Shown here: positions 43,774-54,100 of the stretch, in pieces
Numbering within the stretch: position 1 is the first letter of the stretch
Layout: each line of letters starts with the position of its first letter
Assembly (NCBI GenBank): GCA_902774915.1
Contig: CACYKH010000006.1
Span: 161,530 to 225,529 of the forward strand
Direction of reading: 5' to 3'
DNA length: 64,000 bases
From: an uncultured Lachnospiraceae bacterium
Lineage (GTDB): Bacteria > Bacillota > Clostridia > Lachnospirales > Lachnospiraceae
Notes under the pieces: model-generated
What the model was told of the DNA's origin: nothing
Database searches by the model: none
The model's input: only the letters and a program-made list of their open reading frames with translations
Program-made: the position numbers and the translations under genes

Positions 43774-44550
43774 ATGGATAAAGTAATTGAAATGCAGCAC
43801 ATCAATAAGAAATACTATGAAGGTATGGAAAATGAGCTGCATATACTTCATGATATAGATCTTACGGTGCACGATGGTGAATTTGTTGCCCTGGTCGGTG
43901 AATCCGGTTCTGGTAAGTCAACTATGATGAATATCATCGGTGCGTTGGACAGACCTACTTCAGGTCAGTATTTTCTTGCTGGAGAGGACATTTCCACTTT
44001 GGATGATGACCGTCTCAGCGAGATAAGAAACAAAGAAATAGGCTTCGTGTTTCAGAGTGCATATATGATTCCTCGTATTTCTGCGGTGGAAAATGTAGAG
44101 GTTCCTCTTATGTATGCTGGAATGTCAAGAGGCGAAAGACGAGATAAGGCGATGTACCTCCTGGAAATGGTCGGTATGGGAGAAAGATACAAGCATAAGG
44201 CCAATGAGCTTTCTGGTGGTCAGAATCAGAGAGTTGCCATTGCGAGAGCTTTGGCATGCGACCCTTCAATCATACTTGCCGATGAGCCTACCGGTGCTCT
44301 TGATTCAAAGACCGGTCACCTTATCATGGATATATTCCATAAGCTTCACGACGAGCAGAAGAAAACTATCGTGCTGATCACGCATAGTAAGGAACTGGCT
44401 GCTGAGACACAGAGAATAGTTACTATTAGTGATGGTTTTATTATAAAAGACGAAGAGAATAAGCTCTTCCAGATGAGAAGGGATGCCAGAAAGATGGACC
44501 CAAATGCGGACAAGATGAGCTATGCAACAGAGGAAGGGGGTAACGAATAA
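43774..44550 (+). CDS. MacB/LolD-type ABC exporter ATPase
   Basis: A 258-residue ABC ATPase with GESGSGKSTMMNIIGALDRP (Walker A), LSGGQNQRVAIARAL (signature), IILADEPTGALDSKTG (Walker B) and THSKELA (switch His). The pattern is that of the MacB/LolD/FtsE group. The C-terminal 45 residues are charged. ATG 43774 follows AAGAGGA; GTG 43765 is an alternative. The stop overlaps the ATG of the permease (TAATG). Confidence 0.93.
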   Translation: MDKVIEMQHINKKYYEGMENELHILHDIDLTVHDGEFVALVGESGSGKSTMMNIIGALDRPTSGQYFLAGEDISTLDDDRLSEIRNKEIGFVFQSAYMIPRISAVENVEVPLMYAGMSRGERRDKAMYLLEMVGMGERYKHKANELSGGQNQRVAIARALACDPSIILADEPTGALDSKTGHLIMDIFHKLHDEQKKTIVLITHSKELAAETQRIVTISDGFIIKDEENKLFQMRRDARKMDPNADKMSYATEEGGNE

Positions 44551-45854
44551 TGACATTTTACGAAAACCTCCGACTTGCGTGGTCATGCGTAAAGTCCAAT
44601 AAGATGCGTTCTATACTTACAATGCTCGGTATCATCATTGGTATCAGTGCAGTTATAACGATCTCGACTCTGGGATCTTCTCTAAAAGAAACTATTGGTA
44701 GTACTTATAGCGATATGATGAGTACAAATCAGCTTGCATTTATGTGGATAGCTACCTCTGATGAGGCTGAAGAACAGGAGCCACCTGTGGTATTCGACTT
44801 AGAGAATACTTATGAATTTAAGCAGGCATTTGCCGGACAGATTTCCTCGGTTAATCTTATGACCGGAGTTGGTACTGGTGATTATCATTATGGTGATGAT
44901 ATTAAGACGGTAAACATTTTGGGTTATTCAGAGGGCTTTTGCGAGTCCAATAATTACGAAGTGATAATGGGACGAGATCTAGAATACCAGGATAGCTTCG
45001 ACAACAGAAAGGTTTGCGTGGTATCTGCGAACTTTGTTAAATACGCTTTGGGTGGTATGAAGAATCCTATAGGTGAGAAGATAGAAGTTGAAACTTCTGA
45101 TGGCACTATCGTGACAGCTTATATTATTGGTGTTTACGATATGACCAAGAAGCAGTCATCTATTACAGGAACGGCAGAAAAATCTGATAAAGATAAAGTT
45201 ACTGATATGATCATTCCTGTTTCTTATGCCTGGGATTTGACAGATACTCCTGAAAGCAAAAGGAATAATGAAGTTCTTTATATAAATGGTGCTCCGGGAG
45301 TAGATGGAACTACACTTAAAGAAAATATCACAAATTATTTTGAGTCAAAGAGAGAGGCAGGAAGCGAATATTATCTTCTGATTCAGAGTTTGGAAGAACA
45401 GCTTAAGATGATAAGTAAGGTTATGGATGTCATTACGATTATCATTTCCGTCATTGCGGCTATTTCTCTCCTTGTTGGTGGTATCGGTGTTATGAACATT
45501 ATGCTGGTATCCGTTGTAGAGCGTACAAAAGAAATTGGTATAAGAAAAGCACTAGGTGCTAAGAATAAAGTTATAGAGGCACAGTTCCTGGTTGAGTCAG
45601 TTCTTATCTGCGCTATAGGTGGTGTAGTAGGAATACTCCTGGGACTCCTAAATGGTGGCTTGATAGCGGTAATAGCCAAGGCGGTGGTTTCTCGATCTGA
45701 GGATTATTCTTTCCTTACCATAAATGTAAGTCCACCAGTTATGATGATTATTATATCCTTCCTTTTCTCAACATTTGTTGGCATTGTCTTTGGACTCTAT
45801 CCTGCAAGAAGAGCGGCAAGACTTTCACCAATCGATGCACTTCGTTATGAATAA
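44550..45854 (+). CDS. MacB/FtsX-type ABC exporter permease
   Basis: A 434-residue permease with the MacB layout: an N-terminal helix (about 17-38, SILTMLGIIIGISAVITIST), a large extracellular MacB_PCD domain (about 40-285) and three C-terminal membrane helices (about 290-320, 345-370, 390-415). The motif VERTKEIGIRKALGAK marks the coupling region, and the tail ends RRAARLSPIDALRYE. Together with the adaptor and ATPase it forms a tripartite-like exporter, likely for antimicrobial or signalling peptides. The substrate is unknown. Confidence 0.92.
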   Translation: MTFYENLRLAWSCVKSNKMRSILTMLGIIIGISAVITISTLGSSLKETIGSTYSDMMSTNQLAFMWIATSDEAEEQEPPVVFDLENTYEFKQAFAGQISSVNLMTGVGTGDYHYGDDIKTVNILGYSEGFCESNNYEVIMGRDLEYQDSFDNRKVCVVSANFVKYALGGMKNPIGEKIEVETSDGTIVTAYIIGVYDMTKKQSSITGTAEKSDKDKVTDMIIPVSYAWDLTDTPESKRNNEVLYINGAPGVDGTTLKENITNYFESKREAGSEYYLLIQSLEEQLKMISKVMDVITIIISVIAAISLLVGGIGVMNIMLVSVVERTKEIGIRKALGAKNKVIEAQFLVESVLICAIGGVVGILLGLLNGGLIAVIAKAVVSRSEDYSFLTINVSPPVMMIIISFLFSTFVGIVFGLYPARRAARLSPIDALRYE

Positions 45855-45866
45855 AGTTTTTTTTAT

Positions 45867-45920
45867 TGACATAGAGAGAGTGGTATTGTATTTTTAGGTT
45901 GAATACAGGGTAATGTATTC
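45867..45920 (+). promoter_or_regulatory. Promoter and leader hairpin of the ACP gene
   Basis: TTGACA (45867-45872) and TATTTT (45890-45895) are 17 bases apart. At the expected transcript start, GAATACA (45901-45907) pairs with TGTATTC (45914-45920). It is either a 5' stabilising hairpin or an operator. Confidence 0.6.
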
Positions 45921-45947
45921 CAAGAAGTGTTAAAAGGAGAAGGAGTT

Positions 45948-46184
45948 ATGATATTTGACAAACTTGCAGAAATAATGATGGATCAGTTATCTATTCAACC
46001 ACAGGACATTACAATTGATACATCTTTTAAAGATGATCTAGCGCTGGATTCGCTAGATATATATGATTTAGTGATGGCGCTTGAGGATGAATTCAATATT
46101 GAAATGCCAACTGACAGGCAGGATGAAATTCAGACAATTGAGGATTTAATCCGTATATTGAAAGAACTCGGAGTTGAAGAGTAA
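45948..46184 (+). CDS. acpP: Acyl carrier protein
   Basis: A 78-residue acyl carrier protein with the 4'-phosphopantetheine site DSL (Ser35, in LALDSLDIYDLVMALEDEFNIEMP). It is acidic and of standard length. AAGGAGAAGGAG precedes ATG 45948. It stands alone, with its own promoter and terminator, and away from fatty-acid synthesis genes, so it may be either the main ACP or a second, specialised one. Confidence 0.92.
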   Translation: MIFDKLAEIMMDQLSIQPQDITIDTSFKDDLALDSLDIYDLVMALEDEFNIEMPTDRQDEIQTIEDLIRILKELGVEE

Positions 46185-46188
46185 AAAG

Positions 46189-46217
46189 AAAGAAGGGTGA
46201 ACCCCTTCTTTTTTTTA
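46189..46217 (+). terminator. Rho-independent terminator after the ACP gene
   Basis: AAGAAGGG (46190-46197) pairs with CCCTTCTT (46103-equivalent arm at 46203-46210) around TGAAC, with T tract to 46216. Confidence 0.88.
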
Positions 46218-46229
46218 TTTTGTTGCGCA

Positions 46230-46259
46230 TTTGTTATGCTTTATGGTGTATACTATTGT
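46230..46259 (+). promoter_or_regulatory. Promoter of the 604/2095-residue gene pair
   Basis: TTGTTA (46231-46236) and TATTGT (46254-46259) are 17 bases apart; TATACT at 46249-46254 is an alternative -10. The 17 bases at 46230-46246 (TTTGTTATGCTTTRTGG) recur at 62522-62538 upstream of another unknown gene. Confidence 0.5.
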
Positions 46260-46284
46260 GTATAAAAAATAAGGAGTTCTTATT

Positions 46285-48099
46285 ATGAAGGATTATGATT
46301 TTTCCCAGATGGAACAGCAGTTCCAGTCAATATACAATTCAATGACTTTCAATAATGATCTACCAGATGAGAGAGAAGAGGAAGAAGAAAGAAAGAAAAA
46401 AGAAGAACTTGATGGTCAGGCATTTATTCATATGAAGGAAAAAGCAGAGGAATATGCGCAGCAGCCATTTGGTCCAGATATTAAACTGGATGATGCGAAA
46501 TCAATCTTCCGACCTACCACTGTATATAATTATGTTGAGGTGGATTTAGATAATGATATCAATGCTGAGTTCGCTAAGGAATCCATTGGTATTACTATCG
46601 CGGGTGGAAATCTAACTCCTGCTGGACGAGAAAGAGCTGCTGATCTACGGGATGATCTTACAAAGGATGAACAGATTATCTGTAGTAGTCTTACTATGAT
46701 CGATACATTTTCGGATAGAGCAAAGATGCTTGCGAGATTTAAGGAACAGCTCCTTGCTACGCAGAAAGACCCTAAGGCAAATACTCCTGGTGGAGGTAAG
46801 GAAGGCCCAGAGGATTATAGAAATCTTCTTTCAGCGATAGATCAGTATATTGCTCTTGATGCAAAGAAGATGAATGGAGATGTTTCTCTGGATCAGTTAT
46901 CAAAGAAGTTTTCTGAAGTTAATACTTTAGGAACTAAATATCTTATTAGTCATAAGCCTAATATTGTAGGGCATAAAAGTGCGCAGACAGAAGAACGTTA
47001 CAATATTATCGGTAATCTTGTGGATGACGGAAGAGTTAAAAGGGATGTTATCAATAAAAATATAATTAGTATTAACAAGAATATGAAAAACTCTGAAAAG
47101 GGTCTTGCTTTCGATAATCTGGGTGCTGTAAAGGTTGCTGAGCTTGCGCCTAGAGTTTATCAGCAGTTTAAATCTGATACGGGTAGAAATATGGAAGACT
47201 ATATTGTAATGTCCAAGTACAATAAGGACTTCCAGACAATGTCCGGTAGGTCGAGAATGTACAGATCAGATGTGCTTAATAATCTTAGAAGGGCTACTAG
47301 AACTAACTCCGCAATAAGTATAGATGATTATGCATATAATAATAAACCTATAATGAAGCCTGGAAAGTATAGTTCTTATGACTATGCTCAGGCCTATTTA
47401 GCTAAGAAGCATATTGATGCGCTGAATAAAAACGGAGTGACATATAGTGATGCAAAGGAGATTAGAAGACAGACTGACCCAGCTGAATTTAATAGACAGG
47501 TTAGAGAGCTCTCAGCAAAGCCAGCATTTCAGGCACTAAAGGGGTTCAGACCTAGCACTGTCTTTAATGACTGGGGATTGGTAGAAGCACATGCAGATAA
47601 AAAATGGCGTGAATACCAAAATAACTATATGAAGCTGCATAGTGGTTCGATGGATAAGACAATAGCTGCATTAAAGCAGGAACACAGTGTTATGGATCAG
47701 CAGCTTATTCTGCAGCTGGCTTATACCTCTATTATGGCTGATTCAAATAATAAAGAGCTGATTGAGACTCTTTATACATTAAATGGACTTGGATTTAAAA
47801 GCGACGCAAAAATTGTTGATAGACAGATTAATAATGCAATCCTAAAACAGCTGAGACAGTCAGGAATAATGGACGAACTGCTTAACCAGCCAATTGAAGA
47901 TTTACCAAAGTTGCTTGAAAAATTAAATGATCCAAAGATACATAAGGCATTATCAAAGGCAACTAAGAGTGCCGCTCAAAATAGTTTTAAGAAGAGTATT
48001 AATAGGAATAGAGAGGCACAGAAAAAAAATTCAAGAATTAGGAATAATCATACACGTGTTGAAAGACAGACTCCACAGGCACGTGGACCTCACATGTAA
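46285..48099 (+). CDS. Unknown 604-residue soluble protein, partner of the giant protein
   Basis: No family recognised. The protein has no signal peptide or membrane helix. The N-terminus is acidic and charged (EREEEEERKKKEELDG, about 35-50), the body mostly helical, and the C-terminus strongly basic (KKSINRNREAQKKNSRIRNNHTRVERQ, about 573-598). A repeated motif, FRPTTVYN (75-82) and FRPSTVFN (421-428), suggests an internal duplication. AAGGAG precedes ATG 46285. The next gene starts 21 bases after its stop, so they form an operon with one promoter. A structural or regulatory partner to the giant protein is the natural guess, without evidence for a function. Confidence 0.7.
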   Translation: MKDYDFSQMEQQFQSIYNSMTFNNDLPDEREEEEERKKKEELDGQAFIHMKEKAEEYAQQPFGPDIKLDDAKSIFRPTTVYNYVEVDLDNDINAEFAKESIGITIAGGNLTPAGRERAADLRDDLTKDEQIICSSLTMIDTFSDRAKMLARFKEQLLATQKDPKANTPGGGKEGPEDYRNLLSAIDQYIALDAKKMNGDVSLDQLSKKFSEVNTLGTKYLISHKPNIVGHKSAQTEERYNIIGNLVDDGRVKRDVINKNIISINKNMKNSEKGLAFDNLGAVKVAELAPRVYQQFKSDTGRNMEDYIVMSKYNKDFQTMSGRSRMYRSDVLNNLRRATRTNSAISIDDYAYNNKPIMKPGKYSSYDYAQAYLAKKHIDALNKNGVTYSDAKEIRRQTDPAEFNRQVRELSAKPAFQALKGFRPSTVFNDWGLVEAHADKKWREYQNNYMKLHSGSMDKTIAALKQEHSVMDQQLILQLAYTSIMADSNNKELIETLYTLNGLGFKSDAKIVDRQINNAILKQLRQSGIMDELLNQPIEDLPKLLEKLNDPKIHKALSKATKSAAQNSFKKSINRNREAQKKNSRIRNNHTRVERQTPQARGPHM

Positions 48100-48120
48100 T
48101 TATTCAGAAGGACATAATTT

Positions 48121-51100
48121 ATGAAGGAAGTAGAAGAAAAGAAACAACCGGTGAAATCTGATCTGCAAATCCTTGATGAGCGTAATCAAAAGCTTACTCT
48201 TCATAATAAGCTGAGTAAGGAGGATCTGGATTGGTTTAACAAAGAATGTACCAGATGCTTTAATACATACTTGTATCAGCTGAACCGTCGTAGATCTGGA
48301 GATAATGCGGTTAAGGCTATGCTTATAGCTGACTATAACATGCCACCTGATAAGGTTATGACTGCAATGTCTGATATGACAGGCGAACAGTTTAAGGCTT
48401 ATTTCCAGGACTTCCTTAATAGGTATGCTAATCCTAATAAGACTCCCGAGGAAAATATTAGAGAATTAGGTAAGATGAAAGCTCGTATGTATAAAAATAT
48501 AGGTGAGCTTTCTTTGCCTGTCTTTAAAGAGCCTATAACAATTGAACAGGTTGAAAAGTATCAGGAGACTTTTGATGCTTTTAAGCTGTTTGAAATAGAT
48601 ATGGAACAGGACTACGAGTATCTTGATTCAAAAGATAGATACCCAATTCAGTCAAATGCTTACTTCGAGGGTACAGCTTCGTCAGAGACTTATGCTCAGG
48701 ATAAAGCAAAGTACATGCTTTATGCTCAGAATATGGTTAATACTCTTTCGGAACTATATAATCCTGAGTACTCTCAGCAAATGAAAGCTGAATTTTTATA
48801 TACGGTTAAACCATTCTTTTTGAAATATAACGGCAAAAAGCTTAAGGATATTTCTCCAAAAGAATTTACAAACGGAATAGCTATTTTCAGCGCGTTGGGT
48901 GCCAGGAGGAAAGCTCGTAAGAAAGGTGATGATGGAAACTTCATCAGGGAGGAAGAAAATCCAGAATTTGATGAGTATTTACAGGGTAAAAGAACTAACA
49001 TATCTACAGAGAAAAGTTTGGATGAGAGTCGAACTACTTTTGAGGCTGGTTTAAGAGATTTAAGTAAAGATAGCATTCTGGGTGAAGCGGGTAAATTCCT
49101 TAAGGAGGGTATTACTGGGTATGATAATCTGTTTACTCATGAAGTCCTTCATACCGAGAATGTGCTGACTCTTTCTCAGGATACTAAAAATGAGATTATC
49201 AAGGCGTATTACAACACCTTACGTGGTATTAATAAAGGGCTTGTTCCTATGCAGCTTTCTCCTGCTGTGAGGGATGAGTTTGATCTTTTTAGAATACCTG
49301 GTGGTCTGACTATAAGACAGTATGTAGAACAGCATTATGCAGGAAAAACACCAGAAGAAAAGCGTCAGGCCATGGTAATTGAGTCTATGCGCAATGTATT
49401 CGATGGTGGCCTGGAAGTTGACTACTTTGAGATAGATAAGGACTATAATTTCACTCGTCAGATGGGTGTAAAGATAAAGGCTGAGAGTGAACTTGCAAAA
49501 GATGAAACTGAGTTTAGCGATTTTCAGAGCAGACTGGACGAAACTCAGAAAGATAGAGAAGACCTGTTTCTGGGTGGAGATGGCAAAGCCATAACTGATG
49601 TTCAGAAAATGAGTGAAGAGGAAATTGAATCCGCAGTTCGTCTTTATGATGAGATTGTTGGACCTATGGTTACTAGGGATGCCTATCAGTTTTATAAGGG
49701 CACTCATCCTTCGTGGTCTGAGTTTGACCAGTTTAAGATTGGAGACCGAACACTCAGAGAAGCAATGGGCAAGGAAAAGTATGATCAAATTCTTGCGCAG
49801 GAAAATGGCAAGGATCTCATTAAGGCAGAGATTATCCGTCTAAGTGCAGACCCTGCTGTGCCTTTCTCATTTACAGCCATCAGATACGATCAGATAAAAA
49901 AGAAGTTTTCTAATACAGATCCTTTCGAGATCATTAGTGGTGCTATTAAAGCGAAGATTCTCGTTGAGAAACCATATCTTGAGTCAATGGATACTTACAA
50001 GAAATGGTTTGCAAAGGAATCATCAATAAATACAAAATCATTCACTAAGGAAGACTGGCAGGATCTTTATAGGGGAGAACTGCGTTCATCTGCGAATTCT
50101 GGATTTATTGATTCAGAAAGAATTATTTCTCAGAATGATCTGAGAGGGAAAGTTGATGAAGATATTAAGGCCGAGATGGGCCTTCAGTATGTATATAGTA
50201 CATTTGGCTCTGAACCTAAGTTCATTCAGCAGTTTGCTGGAGATGCTAATGGTGAGGGAGCTGTTTATAGTGCGGATCAGTTTAAACAATATCTTTATCC
50301 AGTAGACTCTGGAAGCTTTACAAATGATGAATTTGCATTGATGGCATTTCTTGTTTCAACCACTCCAGAGGCTATGGAAGGTGATGTCTACCCAGGGGTG
50401 GGAAAACATCTTACCAATGAAGAAAAGGTTGAATTAAAGTCCGGTGAGTGGACTAATGACCTTAGAAATGGCGATAAAAATATTGGAAAGTATTTGGGAA
50501 CTGCAATCAATCCGGCTAGAAAATACACCTCTGAATTGATTGATATTAATGACCGGGGCAATTCACAGGAACTTGCTTCGGCTGTAGCAAAGGGTATAAG
50601 CAAAGTGTTGCAGTCCGTAAAGGCGGCTAGAGACCTTGATAAGCCGGATGGTATTTTTGCGTTCAATGGTCATATTCTTAAAGAAACTTTTAACCTTTTG
50701 GATGCACATCCTGATCTTGCTGCAGATGTTGGGGTTTTTCTTCCGGATGGAGATATGGAGTTTGCGAAGGCTACAGTTAAGCTTGTGGAGATGCAAGATG
50801 AGTGTTTTATTGCTCAGAATTTCATCGAGAATAATAATTATTTTAGGCAAGCTATGGACCCGGATGAACTTCAGGAGAACGTTGAGAAGATTGCAACCTT
50901 TGAGCACTTTGCGTCAAGGTGGAATAAGAGTATAGAAGAATCGCTTGAAGCAACGCATAAATCTAAAGATTATAAGAATTACGAGAAAAAGGTTAAAGAG
51001 GCTTCAAAAATTGAGGGACTGACTGCGGAAGAACAGCTTGCTTATAAAGAATCCTATAATCTTAAGATGAAGATGGAAGAATCCAACAATTTAAATGTGG

Positions 51101-54100
51101 ATTCGGAACTTGTTGAGGAATTAAATTCTGAAAATCCAACCTATGGAAATGCAGAACGTACAGCGGGCGATATTGAAGCGATAAGAACCATTCTGAATGA
51201 GCATGTTGCAAAGTATAATGAATCCAGAAAGGTTTATGATAGAGAACAGAGGTGGGTTTATCCGGAGGATATCACCCCTGAAATAAGTGCCGAAAATAGA
51301 TACATTCATGCGAATGAAGATTTTTATATTCATAGCATACTGAAAAAAATAGCTCCTCGTTTTAGTAAGGAAAGTGAAAAGCGTCTTTTAGATAATTATA
51401 AAATGATGGCTGAAACCAAGGAGGACTGGAAAGCGCGAAATAGTCTGGATGATATGACTGGAGGTCCAGCAACAAATAATAAACCAGAAGCGATTGAATA
51501 TGCTGTGAAAATTATTATGGATGAGCTTCAGCTTCATCCGTATGGAGATCCTACTCTTGAGGATTTAAGATGGGAAATAGAAAACATTAAGTCTCCTCTT
51601 GAGAGTGATCTGGAGGATATTATTGAATATCCTCACGAGAAAGAGATAAATGAGCTGAAAGCCACGGAAAAAAGTGATGTTAATAAAGAGCTTCTTGATA
51701 GGGTTAATAGAAATCTCGCAAGACGAACTGATGACGCTTATGCGGTTATCTCAAGCGGTCTTAGTACTGAGAGACCAGCTGTAATTGTTGTGGCAGCAGG
51801 TGGATCCACAGTTGAAAAATATCACAATGGTGAATTTAAGAATTATTCAACTGAGGGGTTTGAGAATAAAGAAATTGAAGGCCCGGATTTAAACTACGCT
51901 ATTGAAAAGAAGCCTGAGCTTATACAGGTACTGAAGGATAATCCTCCTAAGATGACGCTGGAGGATAAAGCTAAGGTCTGTGAAATGGTCAAAATGATCA
52001 AGGCAGCAGGCTTTGTAAATAAAAATGCTCCAATAGAGCAGGGTACCAAGGTTTATGTACATGAAAAGCTTTTGGATGCTAAACATGCTTTGGAAGATGC
52101 TTTGCAGACTGGCGACATGAAAAAAATCCGTAAGGCAAATGTTGCTTACGAAGCTGAACATCAGAAGATGACTCAGATCTTCGAAAAAACAGAGGAGCTT
52201 TTCCCAAATACCAAGCTTGCTCCAGGAAACGTAGATACAATTCGTAATGGTGATGTGCCACCTGAATTTAGTACGAAACTCACTACAGAAAGCATAGTAA
52301 ATGGATTCTACCAGCTTGCTAATATGTGTGAAAATCTTGGCGTTTCTCCTGAGGAGTTTATTGATAATCCTGGAAAGCATATTATCGATTATGTGCAGAA
52401 GAGTTCTAAAGAAAAAGGTTTCGGAGTTTCAAACAAGATTCCTGGTAAATCCGGATTTATGGCTTCATACAGAGCTTTATATGAAAAGGGTATAAAGTAT
52501 TCTAACAAAGAAAGTCTGGATAAGGATATGAACTTCCTGGGACCTGATCTTGTGGTTGATAGATGCATTAATGCCTATGCTCTCAGAGAAAGTGACGTTG
52601 AAAAACGTAATGATATGGAGAGATATCAGTCAATATTACAGAATCAGGTAACTAATATTATCGGAAGAGAAGAAGCCTACGTTAAAGTTTTATTTGAAAT
52701 TCATGATAATATGGAAAGTGTTCCGGCGGATTTAAAGCAGGAATTAAAGAATGGTCTTAAACATGCATTTGTAGAATGTGGAAATATTGAGAAGTATCAT
52801 CTTCCAATGGACTACCTGGGTGCAAACGGGGAGCTTCTGGAAAAGCCAGATTATAATAAAGCGTTAAGAGCAAAGAATAAATACAATAAGATAATTGACA
52901 ATTATAAAAAGACTCTCAGTGAGTTGGCAGAAATTAATAAGATCAATGATGCTAATGCCGATAACGAAGAAATCAAGGATGTTGATTCAGATTTTGCGAC
53001 TGCTGCAGTTGAAGAGTCGATGTTTGATTATCTGATGGCGCATCCTGAAGATGCTATGAAGCAGGAATACAAGGACCTGGAAAAAGTAGCTATGGGGGCT
53101 CATAAGCAGCTTGGCCTTTCGGGTAAAAGTAACCTTGTTACTCAGTATAAAGAGTGGAAGCATAACTTCAATAAAGAGCTTGGGGATCTTCAGAAGGATG
53201 CAAGAAATAAAGACCTGGCGCTCAATAAAAACCTAAAATCCATGAATGCAAAACTAAGGAATCTTGCAGGTTTAGGTGACGACAATAGTGAGGCGATGCA
53301 TGAATTCCTTCGCGAGCAATTTAAATATAATCAGGCGATTGAAAATAGAATAAAGGAACTGGCTGAGGATTATAAAGCGAACAGAGTTACTGAAAACTAT
53401 TTTACAAACAGGATTGAGCATTTGCTGGATCTTAAGAGTGATCTTAGTACAGATGTTAAGGAGCCGCCAACATTCTTTGATACTAACAATCCGGATGCTT
53501 TCGAACGAGATGCTCAGATGATAAATAACAGAGTCAGGGTAAAGAGTAAAAAGCGTCTTAGTAGTCTTGAAAGCTATAAGGAATGGAAATTAAAACAGTC
53601 TGACATGAGAGGCAAGCTTGAGGAAAGTGATCTGACGGCGGAAGACTGGAAAATGCTTTATGAAGCAGAGATGCAAGCAGCTGGTCTTAAAGTAAATGAT
53701 CTTCCTGAAGGCTATAAAGAATTAGAAAATGGCATGGTTATAAACGAAAAAGTTGCCAGAGAAGATATTAGTCTTTCTGATTATCTGGTTGGAAAGTTTA
53801 CTCCGAAGAAGAGAGTTTCTTATGAAGACAGAAAGCGAACTTTGATGGATGATCTTTCTAATAAGCCAAATAGCCTTGCAAGTATAGCTGCGGATAAGAA
53901 GCGTAGTAAGCCTGAAAGAGAAGCTGCTGAAAAAGAAATAATGCAGCATATTGCTGAAGCGATAGCGGCAAAAACCTTTGAAGAGAATAAGGGCAACATC
54001 CCTGGTGGAGTCAGTGAGGGGACCTTTGTCAGAAGAATGGTAAATGAACAAAGCTACTCAACTGTGACTAGTCCACTTATCAATACTGTTGTTGCTTCTG

